Below, piece by piece: positions 1 through 6,812 of a DNA stretch of 8,886 bases. Source of the DNA: Acidimicrobiales bacterium (GTDB lineage: Bacteria > Actinomycetota > Acidimicrobiia > Acidimicrobiales > SZUA-35); contig JAHECQ010000149.1 of NCBI GenBank assembly GCA_024641625.1, positions 1-8,886 on the forward strand. The letters are read 5' to 3'. The position numbers and the translations under genes are program-made. Under the pieces are notes generated by a model, which was given only the letters and a program-made list of their open reading frames with translations, searched no databases and had not been told where the DNA came from. How positions within the stretch are numbered: the first letter of the stretch is position 1; each line of letters starts with the position of its first letter.

Positions 1-105
1 GACGGTGTTCGACGAGACGGTGTTCGACGAGACGGTCCTCGACGAGACGGTCCTCGACGAGACGGTCCTCGACGAGACGGTCCTCGACGAGACGGTGGTC
101 GACCT
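1..105 (+). repeat. 15-bp tandem repeat inside the ACT-domain gene
   Basis: Seven consecutive 15-bp units fill the left edge. Two units read GACGGTGTTCGACGA (1-30), four read GACGGTCCTCGACGA (31-90), and a seventh, diverged unit begins GACGGTGGTCGAC (91-105). Because 15 is a multiple of three the frame is kept and the product is VFDET, VFDET, then VLDET four times. The array may extend left of the window. Near-identity of the units at the DNA level points to recent copy-number expansion rather than an old protein repeat. Confidence 0.95.
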
Positions 106-322
106 CCGACGCGGTTTTCGCCTGTTGCGCTTCGAGGGCCCGTTCGACTTCGACCAAACCGGCGTGCTCAGCAGCGTCGTGGGCCCGCTGGCCGATGCGG
201 CGATCCCGATCTTTGCCATGGCGACGTTCGACACCGACTACGTGATGGTGGCCGGCGACCACCTCGAACGCACGATGGCGGTGCTCGGGGCGCACGGCCA
301 CACTGTCGTCCATGGGACGTGA
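2..322 (+). CDS. ACT-domain protein (COG3603-like), 5' end outside window
   Basis: Only the C-terminal 106 residues are visible; the reading frame is open to the left edge, so the gene starts upstream. After a pentapeptide repeat (about residues 2-31) comes a recognisable C-terminal ACT-type half: RGFRLLRFEGPFDF, then TGVLSSVVGPLADA, then FAMATFDTDYVMV, ending in an amphipathic helix (LERTMAVLGAHGH). This order matches small two-ACT-domain proteins of the COG3603 type, in which a ligand-binding ACT fold (often an amino-acid sensor) follows a short linker. The partner or ligand cannot be read from the sequence. The oddity is that the linker before the second domain is replaced or lengthened by acidic DET repeats. 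A GTG lies at position 5 inside the repeat, but it has no ribosome binding site in view and would give an incomplete fold, so I do not take it as the start. The stop is TGA at 320-322. Confidence 0.8.
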   Translation, partial: TVFDETVFDETVLDETVLDETVLDETVLDETVVDLRRGFRLLRFEGPFDFDQTGVLSSVVGPLADAAIPIFAMATFDTDYVMVAGDHLERTMAVLGAHGHTVVHGT

Positions 323-335
323 GGGCGCTCATTGG

Positions 336-367
336 CTAGTGTGGCTCGACGATCGACGGACCGAGGA
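336..367 (+). promoter_or_regulatory. Candidate -10 box and ribosome binding site for the Ddn-like gene
   Basis: In the 53-bp gap after the ACT gene, TAGTGT (337-342) fits the actinobacterial -10 pattern TAnnnT. It lies 33 bases before the ATG at 376. No clear -35 box is seen. GAGGA at 363-367 is a good Shine-Dalgarno sequence 8 bases before the ATG and supports that start. Confidence 0.4.
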
Positions 368-375
368 ACCCAGCC

Positions 376-870
376 ATGACCGAGCCGGCGAAACTGACCA
401 TCGAGAACCTGGACGTCTTGAGCGAGGAAGTCCGTTCCGACGGCGGCCCTGCAGCGGCCACACGGGCATTCAACGAAGCCTTGATCACCGAGTTCCGGGC
501 CAACGGCGGCGTCATCTCCGGTGACTTCGCCCGCGCACGATTCCTGCTGCTCACCACAACAGGGGCCAAGTCCGCCAAGCAGCGGACCACGCCCTTGGCC
601 TACGTGCCCATCGATGGTCGCATCCTGATCGTTGCCTCGAGGGGAGGCGCACCCACCCATCCCGCCTGGTACTTCAACCTCGTCGCCAACCCCATCGTCA
701 CGGTCGAACGCGGGAACGAGACCTACCAAGCCACCGCCGTCTCCCTCGAGGGTTCCGATCGCGACGAGATGTTCGCTCGGATCTCGGCCAAGGTGTCGAA
801 CTTCGCCGACTATCAGCGCCGAACCGAGCGACTCATTCCCGTGGTCGAACTCCTACCGATCGCCCCGTGA
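376..870 (+). CDS. F420-dependent nitroreductase/quinone reductase family protein (Ddn-like)
   Basis: This 164-residue protein matches the deazaflavin (F420)-dependent nitroreductase family that includes mycobacterial Ddn. Family landmarks appear in order: EFRANGG (39-45), LLLTTTGAKSAKQRTTPL (57-74) which in the family contacts the cofactor phosphate, VASRGGAPTHPAWYFNLVANP (86-106), and the C-terminal FADYQRRTERLIPVVEL (143-159). In characterised relatives these small split-barrel proteins transfer hydride from reduced F420 to quinones or nitro compounds, often near the membrane; the substrate here is unknown. The N-terminus has about 35 residues before the conserved block, which is usual for the family. 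The ATG at 376 is supported by GAGGA at 363-367. An SDR gene follows 71 bases downstream on the same strand and may be co-transcribed. The cofactor assignment is from family knowledge, not from an unambiguous motif. Confidence 0.9.
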   Translation: MTEPAKLTIENLDVLSEEVRSDGGPAAATRAFNEALITEFRANGGVISGDFARARFLLLTTTGAKSAKQRTTPLAYVPIDGRILIVASRGGAPTHPAWYFNLVANPIVTVERGNETYQATAVSLEGSDRDEMFARISAKVSNFADYQRRTERLIPVVELLPIAP

Positions 871-888
871 CCGCCCTGTCGACGACGG

Positions 889-907
889 CAGCCGCTCGAT
901 CCGGCTG
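889..907 (+). terminator. Hairpin between the Ddn-like gene and the SDR gene
   Basis: CAGCCG (889-894) and CGGCTG (902-907) form a perfect 6-bp GC-rich stem with a 7-base loop, starting 18 bases after the upstream stop codon. No T-run follows, so a classical intrinsic terminator is not shown. It could be a weak terminator, an mRNA-processing hairpin or chance in GC-rich DNA. Confidence 0.25.
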
Positions 908-941
908 AGCCGCGCCACATCACACCCCGAGAGAGCTCACC

Positions 942-1793
942 ATGAAGGATTTCAAAGGACGTACCGCAGTCATCACCGGTGGAGCGTCGGGTATCGGCTT
1001 CGCGCTGGCCCGCCGACTCGGTCAGGAGGGTGCCAACGTCGTGATCGGTGATGTGGAGGTCGCTGCACTGCAACGAGCGGCAGAACAGTTGGACAATGCC
1101 GGCATCGCGGTCGAGGCGGTCACGACCGATGTCACCGATCGGGCCCAGATCGTGGCGTTGGCCGACGCGGCCGAGGCTCGTTTCGGTGCCATTCACTTCC
1201 TGCACAACAACGCAGGGGTGGCGACCTCGGGGATGGCGGAGGAACTCAGCGACCATCAATGGGACTGGGTCATGGACGTCAACCTCCGTGCCGTCATCTG
1301 GGGCTGTCGCGAGTTCCTGCCCCGAATGAAGGCACACGGCCGGCCGGCGCACATTCTGAACACGGCCTCGATGGCCGGCATGTCGGGTGGACCCTTCATG
1401 GCGCCCTACTTCACCTCCAAGTTCGCGGTGGTCGGCTTGAGTGAAAGCCTGTGGCACGAGGCTCAGGCAACCGGATCGAATGTCGGGATCTCGGTGTTGT
1501 GCCCTGCCTTCGTTCGGACCGGCATCGCCCGATCCGATCGCAATCAACCCGAAGGAATGGGTGGTTGGGTGGCGGCAGGGTCCCAGGTCGGCGCACGCTT
1601 CGGCGAGTTCCTCTCGGCCGGCGTCGACGGAGGCATCGAGCCGTCAGAGGTCGCCGACACGATCCTCGCCGCCGTGAAGCGCGACAAGCTCTGGATTCTC
1701 ACCCATGCCGATTCGGTCGAATCGATCACGCGACGAGCCAACGCCATCGTCGGCGATGGCATCCCGCCCGAGGTTCGACGGATGGGTCAATAG
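942..1793 (+). CDS. Short-chain dehydrogenase/reductase (classical SDR)
   Basis: A 283-residue classical SDR with a Rossmann fold. Visible motifs are the nucleotide-binding TGGASGIG (12-19), Asp37 at the end of the second strand (VVIGDVE), which in this family favours NAD(H) over NADP(H), D63 in TDVTD, NNAG (89-92), Asn114, catalytic Ser143, and Tyr156-xxx-Lys160 (YFTSK). PAFVRTGI (188-195) follows as the usual post-catalytic PG/PxxxxT segment. It should catalyse reversible oxidation of an alcohol to a ketone or aldehyde in the cytoplasm; the substrate loop (about 195-235) is not diagnostic. The ATG at 942 has GAGAG at 931-935 as ribosome binding site. The gene ends at TAG 1791-1793, directly against the stop codon of the convergent nitroreductase gene. 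Confidence 0.95.
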   Translation: MKDFKGRTAVITGGASGIGFALARRLGQEGANVVIGDVEVAALQRAAEQLDNAGIAVEAVTTDVTDRAQIVALADAAEARFGAIHFLHNNAGVATSGMAEELSDHQWDWVMDVNLRAVIWGCREFLPRMKAHGRPAHILNTASMAGMSGGPFMAPYFTSKFAVVGLSESLWHEAQATGSNVGISVLCPAFVRTGIARSDRNQPEGMGGWVAAGSQVGARFGEFLSAGVDGGIEPSEVADTILAAVKRDKLWILTHADSVESITRRANAIVGDGIPPEVRRMGQ

Positions 1794-2465
1794 TCAGTCG
1801 AACCCGATGAAGGTGGCGACCTCGGTGGGGGGTACCCGGGTGGAACGGACATCGTTGGCCGCGAACTCGTCGGCCGGATAGCCCATGGCGACGCAGGTCA
1901 TGATCACTTCGTCCTCGGGGATGTTGGCATGCTCACGGACGACTCCCGACTGCATGATCCCCTGGCCATTGATCACGGTCCCCAGACCACGGTCCCAGGC
2001 GGCGAGACACAGGCCATAGGTGATGGCACCGAGGTCGAAGTGGCCGATGGTCGCCATGTCGAGGGCGCGGTCGTAGGTGACGACGATGGACACGGGCGCG
2101 TCGAACTGACGGAATCCGCGCATCATCCAATCCTTGCGCATGATCTTGTCGTCCCTGATACCCATGGCATCGAACAGTTGGTAGGCGATCTCGACCTGCC
2201 GTTCGCGGTGAACCCCCTCGTAGGCGCCGTGCGCGGCAATCTCCCGCTGAGGTTTGGCCCCTGCCATCATCAGTTCGGTGTTGCCCTGCCGGATGCGGTC
2301 GAGTGGTTCGCCGGTGACGACGTGCAGATGCCACGGTTGGGTGTTCATCGACGAGGGTGCAGCGATCGCCAGCTCGACGATCTCGAGGATGACTTCCTTC
2401 GGCACCGGAGTCTGCTTGTAGCCCCTGATACTCCGACGTTGCTTGACGAGCTCTTCGAACTCCAC
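1794..2465 (-). CDS. Nitroreductase family protein (FMN-dependent)
   Basis: A 223-residue protein of the FMN nitroreductase fold. N-terminal RRSIRGYK (10-17) is the family phosphate-binding RxSxR motif. APSSMNTQPWHLHVV (36-50) is the next flavin-contact block. FDLGAITYGLCLAAWDRGLGT (143-163) is the conserved helix, and MGYPADEFAANDVRS (194-208) with C-terminal VATFIGFD completes the fold. Such enzymes act as cytoplasmic dimers using NAD(P)H to reduce nitroaromatics, quinones or enones; the natural substrate is unknown. I choose a GTG start at 2465-2463 because AGGAGA lies 4 bases upstream on the minus strand and MEFEELVKQRRS is the typical beginning. A longer in-frame reading to 2519 would add 18 residues with no family match. 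The gene is convergent with the SDR and lies downstream of the split-barrel gene on the same strand. Confidence 0.93.
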   Translation of the reverse strand: MEFEELVKQRRSIRGYKQTPVPKEVILEIVELAIAAPSSMNTQPWHLHVVTGEPLDRIRQGNTELMMAGAKPQREIAAHGAYEGVHRERQVEIAYQLFDAMGIRDDKIMRKDWMMRGFRQFDAPVSIVVTYDRALDMATIGHFDLGAITYGLCLAAWDRGLGTVINGQGIMQSGVVREHANIPEDEVIMTCVAMGYPADEFAANDVRSTRVPPTEVATFIGFD

Positions 2466-2496
2466 GGCTTCTCCTGCGATCGACGACGAACAATTG

Positions 2497-2526
2497 ATTA
2501 GACAAGATGGTGGTACCAAGCGCCAA
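2497..2526 (-). promoter_or_regulatory. Candidate sigma-70-type promoter for the nitroreductase gene
   Basis: Read on the minus strand, TTGGCG (2526-2521) and TCTAAT (2502-2497) are separated by 18 bases and lie 31 bases or more upstream of the GTG start. The stretch around 2491-2503 is unusually AT-rich for this window (CAATTGATTAGAC). Only the hexamer match and position support it. Confidence 0.35.
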
Positions 2527-2530
2527 ATCC

Positions 2531-2555
2531 CTGACCGGTCACCGCTAGCGGTCAG
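2531..2555. promoter_or_regulatory. Compound palindrome at the end of the split-barrel gene (operator or terminator)
   Basis: CTGACCG (2531-2537) and CGGTCAG (2549-2555) are perfect inverted arms. Within the same 25 bp are two more perfect palindromes: TGACCGGTCA (2532-2541) and ACCGCTAGCGGT (2541-2552). The stop codon of the split-barrel gene (TAG at 2547-2545) is inside it. It sits just upstream of the candidate nitroreductase promoter. It could end transcription of the split-barrel gene, although no T-run follows, or bind a dimeric regulator controlling the nitroreductase gene. Confidence 0.4.
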
Positions 2556-3093
2556 CCACGACCTCGGGGTCCACCGATGGGTCGGGCATCGGGTCGAGAT
2601 GGAACGTCAGCATGCGCTCGGCGGCGATCCGAACATAGATGGCGCCTTGGTCGATGAACTCCTCCCACTGGGGACCGTAGAGGGGCACGTTGCGTTCGAG
2701 CAGCATGGCGCGGAATTCGGCGTGCTCGGCCGCGCGCAGGTCGACCGTCGATGCCCGACCGTGAACCGACACCGAGAGTTCCTCGCCGGGCAGATACGTG
2801 GCGCTCACCGCCGGACGCCGCCGGAGATGCTGCATCCGTATCGAGTCCTTGGACGACCCGAAATAGAACGAGCCACGGAAGAAGTAGCCATCGACCGGTC
2901 CGGTGATGGGCCGACCGTCCTTGGTCACCGTTGCCACGGTGAGCAGGCACATTCCCACCAGCCGTCCGACCAGAGCCTCCGCGCCGAGTCGACGCTCGGG
3001 AGTGATCACTTCGCGCGCGTGTACACCGGCCATCGCGTAGCTTCGATCGAGCAACTCCTGTAGGCGTTCCAGGTCGTCCGGCGTCTCGTGCAT
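2545..3093 (-). CDS. Pyridoxamine 5'-phosphate oxidase-family split-barrel protein
   Basis: A 182-residue protein with the FMN/F420-binding split beta-barrel fold. The core runs from CLLTVATVTKDGRPITGPVDGY (about 49-70) through FFRGSFYFGSSKDSIRMQHLRRRPAVSATY (71-100), where a Ser/Lys/Arg-rich turn and the 'HLRRRPAVS' segment are typical of the family, to the strand LSVSVHGRASTVDL (106-119). The C-terminal part (122-170) is mainly helical then IYVRIAAERMLTF. A short N-terminal helix (1-30) precedes the barrel. Members bind FMN, F420 or haem, or act on small oxidants; the ligand here is open. The ATG at 3093 is the first residue of the conserved-looking protein. The open frame continues to 3816, but that part is antisense to the MFS gene and has no family features. 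No Shine-Dalgarno is visible; CAGACT lies only 6 bases before the ATG, so a leaderless transcript is possible. Confidence 0.85.
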   Translation of the reverse strand: MHETPDDLERLQELLDRSYAMAGVHAREVITPERRLGAEALVGRLVGMCLLTVATVTKDGRPITGPVDGYFFRGSFYFGSSKDSIRMQHLRRRPAVSATYLPGEELSVSVHGRASTVDLRAAEHAEFRAMLLERNVPLYGPQWEEFIDQGAIYVRIAAERMLTFHLDPMPDPSVDPEVVADR

Positions 3094-3171
3094 GCGAAGA
3101 GTCTGACAAGTCCGCCGCCGTTTTGCTGCGCAACGGAACCAAGTGAGAGTGTCACGCCAGGTGAGACACGC
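3094..3171. promoter_or_regulatory. Divergent intergenic region between split-barrel and MFS genes
   Basis: These 78 bp must hold both divergent promoters. On the minus strand CAGACT (3105-3100) is a -10-like box 6 bases from the ATG. Towards the MFS gene, AGGTGAG (3159-3165) is a strong ribosome binding site 6 bases before GTG 3172. An imperfect inverted repeat GTGTC (3149-3153) / GACAC (3165-3169), and three GTGAG direct copies (3143-3147, 3161-3165, 3172-3176), overlap the ribosome binding site and may be an operator. Confidence 0.3.
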
Positions 3172-4371
3172 GTGAGCCAGGTCGCAGCGTTGAACAGCAG
3201 CCCCGTAACGAGCGACCGATCTGCTCGCATTGTCGCGCTCGTGTGCATCTCGGCGCTCGGAACCTTCCTGGCGCAGGGGTTGCTGTTCCCGTCGCTGCCG
3301 CTGTTCCTCAGCCAGGAACTCGGAACCTCCAAGCGCGTCGCCGGCCTGGTGATGAGTTCCCAGTCCATTGCCTCGTTGATCACTCGCCCGTGGACCGGAC
3401 GGTTCATCGACACCCGCGGTCGACGTCCGTTCCTGATCATCGGCCCGCTGTTGACGACAGCAACGGGAACGGGACTGCTCTTCGCCCACTCGGTGCCGGC
3501 AGTGTTGGCCCTCCGTCTTCTCCAGGGCGTCTCCGGCGCCATGTTCTACGGCGCGGCATCGGCAGTGGTCGCCGATGTGGCCCCTTCTGCCCGACGGGCC
3601 ACCTATCTCGCCCGCTACAGCCTGTTCTTCTACGTCGGGTTCGCCACCGGGCCGGCACTCGCAGAGCTGCTCATCAGCCGGAGCGGCTTCGATGCCGTGT
3701 GGTACGGGGTGATCATCAGCACCATCGCGGGAGCGACGCTGGCATTGCTGGTTCCCGAGACACGGGCACGCGACGTCGAGACACCTCCCATGCGATGGAT
3801 CGAGCGATTCTTCCACCCTGCAGCCGTCGGGCCTGGGTTGGTCTACTTCTGCGTCGGCGTCGGCTGGACGGCCGTCGGTACGTTCCTTTCGCTGTACGCC
3901 CGCGCCATCGGTATGGCCAATTCCGGCTGGTTGTTCGTTGCCCTGTCAGCCTCGGTCATGGTCACGCGATCAATCGCCGGGACGTTGGCCGACCGAATCG
4001 GCCGCCGGGCGATTGCCATCCCCTGTGCCCTGGCGTGCGCCACCGGGCTGGCCACGCTCGCCATGGTCCAGACCCCGTCGGCCGCCTTCGTCGGCGTCGT
4101 CGTCTTCGGAGCAGGCTTCGCCGGGATCTTCCCGACCCTGCTCGCCATGGTGGTCGACCAGGCACCGCCGGCCGAGCGGGGCCAAGCCATGGGATCGTTC
4201 AGCCTCTTCTTCGACATCGGCGCTCCGATGGGCGGCTACCTGACCGGCGCCCTCATCGATTGGTCCGGCTACGGGGCCGGGTACGGGACCATGGCGGCCG
4301 TCGCCGTCGTCGGAGCCGTCATCCTCCTGACCGGTTTCGGCAGCGGATCCAGGCGTACCGTCCCGACTTGA
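3172..4371 (+). CDS. MFS transporter, probable drug/metabolite efflux
   Basis: A 399-residue major facilitator protein, the usual length for 12 membrane helices. The signature loop between helices 2 and 3 is GRFIDTRGRRP (76-86), and its counterpart in the second half is GTLADRIGRRAI (270-281), showing the two-fold repeat. A central cytoplasmic loop (about 196-218, PETRARDVETPPMRW) separates the halves. Helix 4 carries RLLQGVSGAMFYG (115-127). The pattern is that of proton-driven exporters of the drug-efflux type; the substrate is not readable. I choose GTG at 3172 because AGGTGAG lies 6 bases upstream and the longer frame from 3088 would add a Pro/Cys-containing stretch with no family match. 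Translation ends at TGA 4369-4371, and a VOC gene starts 15 bases later on the same strand, so the two are probably one operon. The split-barrel gene is divergent. Confidence 0.92.
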   Translation: MSQVAALNSSPVTSDRSARIVALVCISALGTFLAQGLLFPSLPLFLSQELGTSKRVAGLVMSSQSIASLITRPWTGRFIDTRGRRPFLIIGPLLTTATGTGLLFAHSVPAVLALRLLQGVSGAMFYGAASAVVADVAPSARRATYLARYSLFFYVGFATGPALAELLISRSGFDAVWYGVIISTIAGATLALLVPETRARDVETPPMRWIERFFHPAAVGPGLVYFCVGVGWTAVGTFLSLYARAIGMANSGWLFVALSASVMVTRSIAGTLADRIGRRAIAIPCALACATGLATLAMVQTPSAAFVGVVVFGAGFAGIFPTLLAMVVDQAPPAERGQAMGSFSLFFDIGAPMGGYLTGALIDWSGYGAGYGTMAAVAVVGAVILLTGFGSGSRRTVPT

Positions 4372-4386
4372 TGCGAGACTGACTCG

Positions 4387-4785
4387 ATGCTGGGTCACCT
4401 GGGTCTCAATGTGCCGGATCTCGGTGCCGCCAAGCGGTACTACGACTCGTTGGTCGACCTGCTGGGATTCGAGAGCTTTCTCGAGCACGAGGACGAGTTC
4501 GCCTATCGGCCGCTGAACGCCAAACCGGGCACGTTTCTGTTCTTCTATCCCAGCGAGGGCAACCAGCGCTATGACGCTCGGGACACCGGCCTCCAGCATC
4601 TCGCCTTCATCGTGCGGAGCCGCTCGGCGGTGCATGCGGTACACGAGCGTGTGATCGAGCTGGGATCGGTCGTGGTGCACGAGCCGAGGGTCTTTCCCGA
4701 GTACCCGCAGCCCTATTACGCAATGTTCTGGCACGACCCGTTCGGCTTCCTGCTCGAAGCCGTCTGCCATCATGACCGCGACTGA
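4387..4785 (+). CDS. VOC family (glyoxalase/dioxygenase-fold) protein
   Basis: A 132-residue single-chain VOC protein with two beta-alpha-beta-beta-beta modules. Module 1 begins GHLGLNVPDLGAAKRYYDSLVDLLGF (3-28). Module 2 begins GLQHLAFIV (68-76) and ends in the strand DPFGFLLEAV (117-126). Likely metal ligands by family analogy are His4, His71 and Glu124. Members include glyoxalase I, extradiol dioxygenases and antibiotic-resistance proteins; this short form is usually called lactoylglutathione lyase-like, but glutathione use is unlikely if the host is an actinobacterium. The gene lies 15 bases after the MFS gene. There is no good Shine-Dalgarno before ATG 4387, so translation may depend on ribosomes leaving the MFS gene (a three-codon ATG-to-TGA frame at 4371-4382 bridges them). 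It converges with kup across a 29-bp gap in which I see no convincing terminator. Confidence 0.88.
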   Translation: MLGHLGLNVPDLGAAKRYYDSLVDLLGFESFLEHEDEFAYRPLNAKPGTFLFFYPSEGNQRYDARDTGLQHLAFIVRSRSAVHAVHERVIELGSVVVHEPRVFPEYPQPYYAMFWHDPFGFLLEAVCHHDRD

Positions 4786-4814
4786 ACCCGGGCATCGTCG
4801 GGCAGTCGGTCGGA

Positions 4815-6812
4815 CTAGATCTCGACGTGCGATCCGACCTCGAAGATGCGGTTCGGCGGCAGGTTGAAGAAACGGGAGGCGCTCGACGCCGACCGGAGCT
4901 GAAAGCTGAAGAGGCGCTCACGCCAGCGTGCCATGCCGGGCAGCGACGACGAGATCACGGTTTCGCGCCCCAGGAAGAATGTGGTCGAGGCGATGGCCTG
5001 TTCCAGCGGCAGACCGGTGAGCGCGGGCAGCGCCCCGGAGACATTCGGCTCTTCCATGAAGCCGAAGTGCAGGGTCGCCACCGTGAACCCGCGGCCGGCG
5101 TCGACCAGTTCGACGCGCTCGCCGACATCGACTCGCGAGCGTTCGTCGGTGAGCACCGACAGCAGGATGACCTTGTCGTGGAGCACGTGATTGTGGGTGA
5201 CGTTCGACAACAACGCGGGCGGGACGGCACCCGAACCACGGAACATGTACACCGCAGTCCCCGGCACGCGCGAGATCGGTTCGGTCTCCAGTCGCTCCAG
5301 GAAGTCCGAGAGCGGAACCTGCCCACGCTGGATGCGGTCGGCCACCAGCTGTCGACCCCGCTTCCAGGTCGTCATCATCAAGAGCAGCACTGCGGCCACG
5401 GCGAGAGCGAACCAGCCCCCGTCGGGAATCTTGGCAACGTTGGCGCCCAGGAATCCCAGGTCGATGATCAGGAACGGAATGCAGACCGCGATGGTCGTGG
5501 GTTTCGACCAACCCAGACGCGACGTGGCGAAGGCATAGAACAGGATCGTGGTGATCGCCATGGTGGCGGTGACCGCTATGCCGTAGGCCGCAGCCAGGTT
5601 GGTCGACGTCCGGAAACCGAGCACCAGGCCGATGCAGCCGATCATGAGCGCCCAGTTGACCATCGGGACATACACCTGGCCCGACTGTGACTCCGACGTG
5701 TGACTGATCGTCATACGAGGCAGGTAGTCGAGCTGCATCGCCTGAACGGTCATCGAGAACGCGCCGGAGATCAACGCTTGTGAGGCAATGACGGTGGCGC
5801 ACGTCGCCAGCAGCACCATCGGATAGGTGGCCCACTTCGGGCCCATCAAGAAGAACGGGCTCTCGATGGCCTCGGGATTCCCGATCAGCAGCGCCCCTTG
5901 GCCGAAGTAGTTCAGCAGCAGGGCCGGCAGCACGAACGCAAACCACCCCAGCTGGATGGGTCGACGACCGAAATGGCCCATGTCGGCATAGAGCGCCTCA
6001 CCGCCGGTGACCACCAGGAAGATCGAGCCGAGGCTGAGGAAGCCCGCCGACCCGTTGCCGGTGAGGTACCGGAACGCATACACCGGATTGAACGCCTTCA
6101 GCACCGCAGGTTCGCCGACGATCTTGGTGAGGCCCAGTACCGCAAGTGTCGTGAACCAGACCACCATGATCGGACCGAACACCGCGCCCACGGCACCGGT
6201 GCCACGCTTTTGCACTGCGAAGAGGGCAATGAGGATGCCGATGGAGATCGGTATGACGAAGGCGTCGAGCGCCGAGGTCGCAGTCTTGACCCCCTCGACC
6301 GCACTGAGGACCGAGATGGCCGGGGTGATGACGCCGTCGCCGTAGAGCAGTGCCGTGCCGAAGAGGCCGAGGATCACCAGGATGCTCAGGTACCTGCCCG
6401 TGACCCGGCCCTGCATGGGCGTCACGAGGCTGGCGAGAGCAAGGATGCCGCCCTCGCCTCGGTTGTCGGCCCGCATCACGAACATGAGGTACTTGATCGA
6501 GATGATGATGAGCAGCGCCCAGAACACCAGGGAGCAGGCGCCCAGTACGTTGTCGGAGGTCACTTCGAGATGATGACCGTGGAAGGCCTCACGAAAGGCG
6601 TAGAGCGGGCTGGTACCGATGTCGCCGTAGACGACGCCGAGCGCGCCGAGCGCCAATGCGCCCAGACCGGCGCCATGACCGTGACCCTCGTGACCCGGGG
6701 TGCCGTGCTCTTCGGACTCATGGCCTGTCGGCGGCTGATCGCCCGATCCCTGGCCACCGGAGCCGGTCCCGGCGGTGTTCTCTGTGCCATTCGCAACGTC
6801 GCGGTCGCTCAC
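4815..6812 (-). CDS. kup: Kup-type potassium uptake transporter
   Basis: A 665-residue member of the KUP/HAK/KT family, proton-coupled potassium importers of the cytoplasmic membrane. The hallmark VVYGDIGTSPLYAFRE is at 60-75. Further conserved blocks are RADNRGEGGILALASL (114-129), LLYGDGVITPAISVLSAVEG (155-174), GGEALYADMGHFG (270-282), NYFGQGALL (301-309) and the SEQ-like stretch SESQSGQVYVPMVNW (373-387). Twelve membrane helices span about 50-480, followed by a cytoplasmic C-terminal domain (about 485-665) with GTAVYMF and VTHNHVLHDKVILLSV (538-553). It is about 40 residues longer than E. coli Kup, mostly from a soluble Gly/Glu/His-rich N-terminal tail (1-48). GTG at 6812 is the likely start: GAGGAG lies about 9 bases upstream and no other start codon lies between it and the first helix. 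Likely monocistronic and divergent from the LLM gene. Confidence 0.96.
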   Translation of the reverse strand: MSDRDVANGTENTAGTGSGGQGSGDQPPTGHESEEHGTPGHEGHGHGAGLGALALGALGVVYGDIGTSPLYAFREAFHGHHLEVTSDNVLGACSLVFWALLIIISIKYLMFVMRADNRGEGGILALASLVTPMQGRVTGRYLSILVILGLFGTALLYGDGVITPAISVLSAVEGVKTATSALDAFVIPISIGILIALFAVQKRGTGAVGAVFGPIMVVWFTTLAVLGLTKIVGEPAVLKAFNPVYAFRYLTGNGSAGFLSLGSIFLVVTGGEALYADMGHFGRRPIQLGWFAFVLPALLLNYFGQGALLIGNPEAIESPFFLMGPKWATYPMVLLATCATVIASQALISGAFSMTVQAMQLDYLPRMTISHTSESQSGQVYVPMVNWALMIGCIGLVLGFRTSTNLAAAYGIAVTATMAITTILFYAFATSRLGWSKPTTIAVCIPFLIIDLGFLGANVAKIPDGGWFALAVAAVLLLMMTTWKRGRQLVADRIQRGQVPLSDFLERLETEPISRVPGTAVYMFRGSGAVPPALLSNVTHNHVLHDKVILLSVLTDERSRVDVGERVELVDAGRGFTVATLHFGFMEEPNVSGALPALTGLPLEQAIASTTFFLGRETVISSSLPGMARWRERLFSFQLRSASSASRFFNLPPNRIFEVGSHVEI

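Noticed and set aside
1..105. CRISPR array
   Set aside because: The units are 15 bp, directly joined without unique spacers, and in frame with a protein-coding gene.
3094..3816. Upstream extension of the split-barrel frame to 423 codons
   Set aside because: The extension lies antisense to the MFS gene, has a composition typical of shadow frames, and the conserved protein begins at ATG 3093.
4786..4814. Intrinsic terminator between the VOC and kup genes
   Set aside because: Only a 4-bp CCCG/CGGG stem is visible in the 29-bp gap and there is no T-run on either strand.
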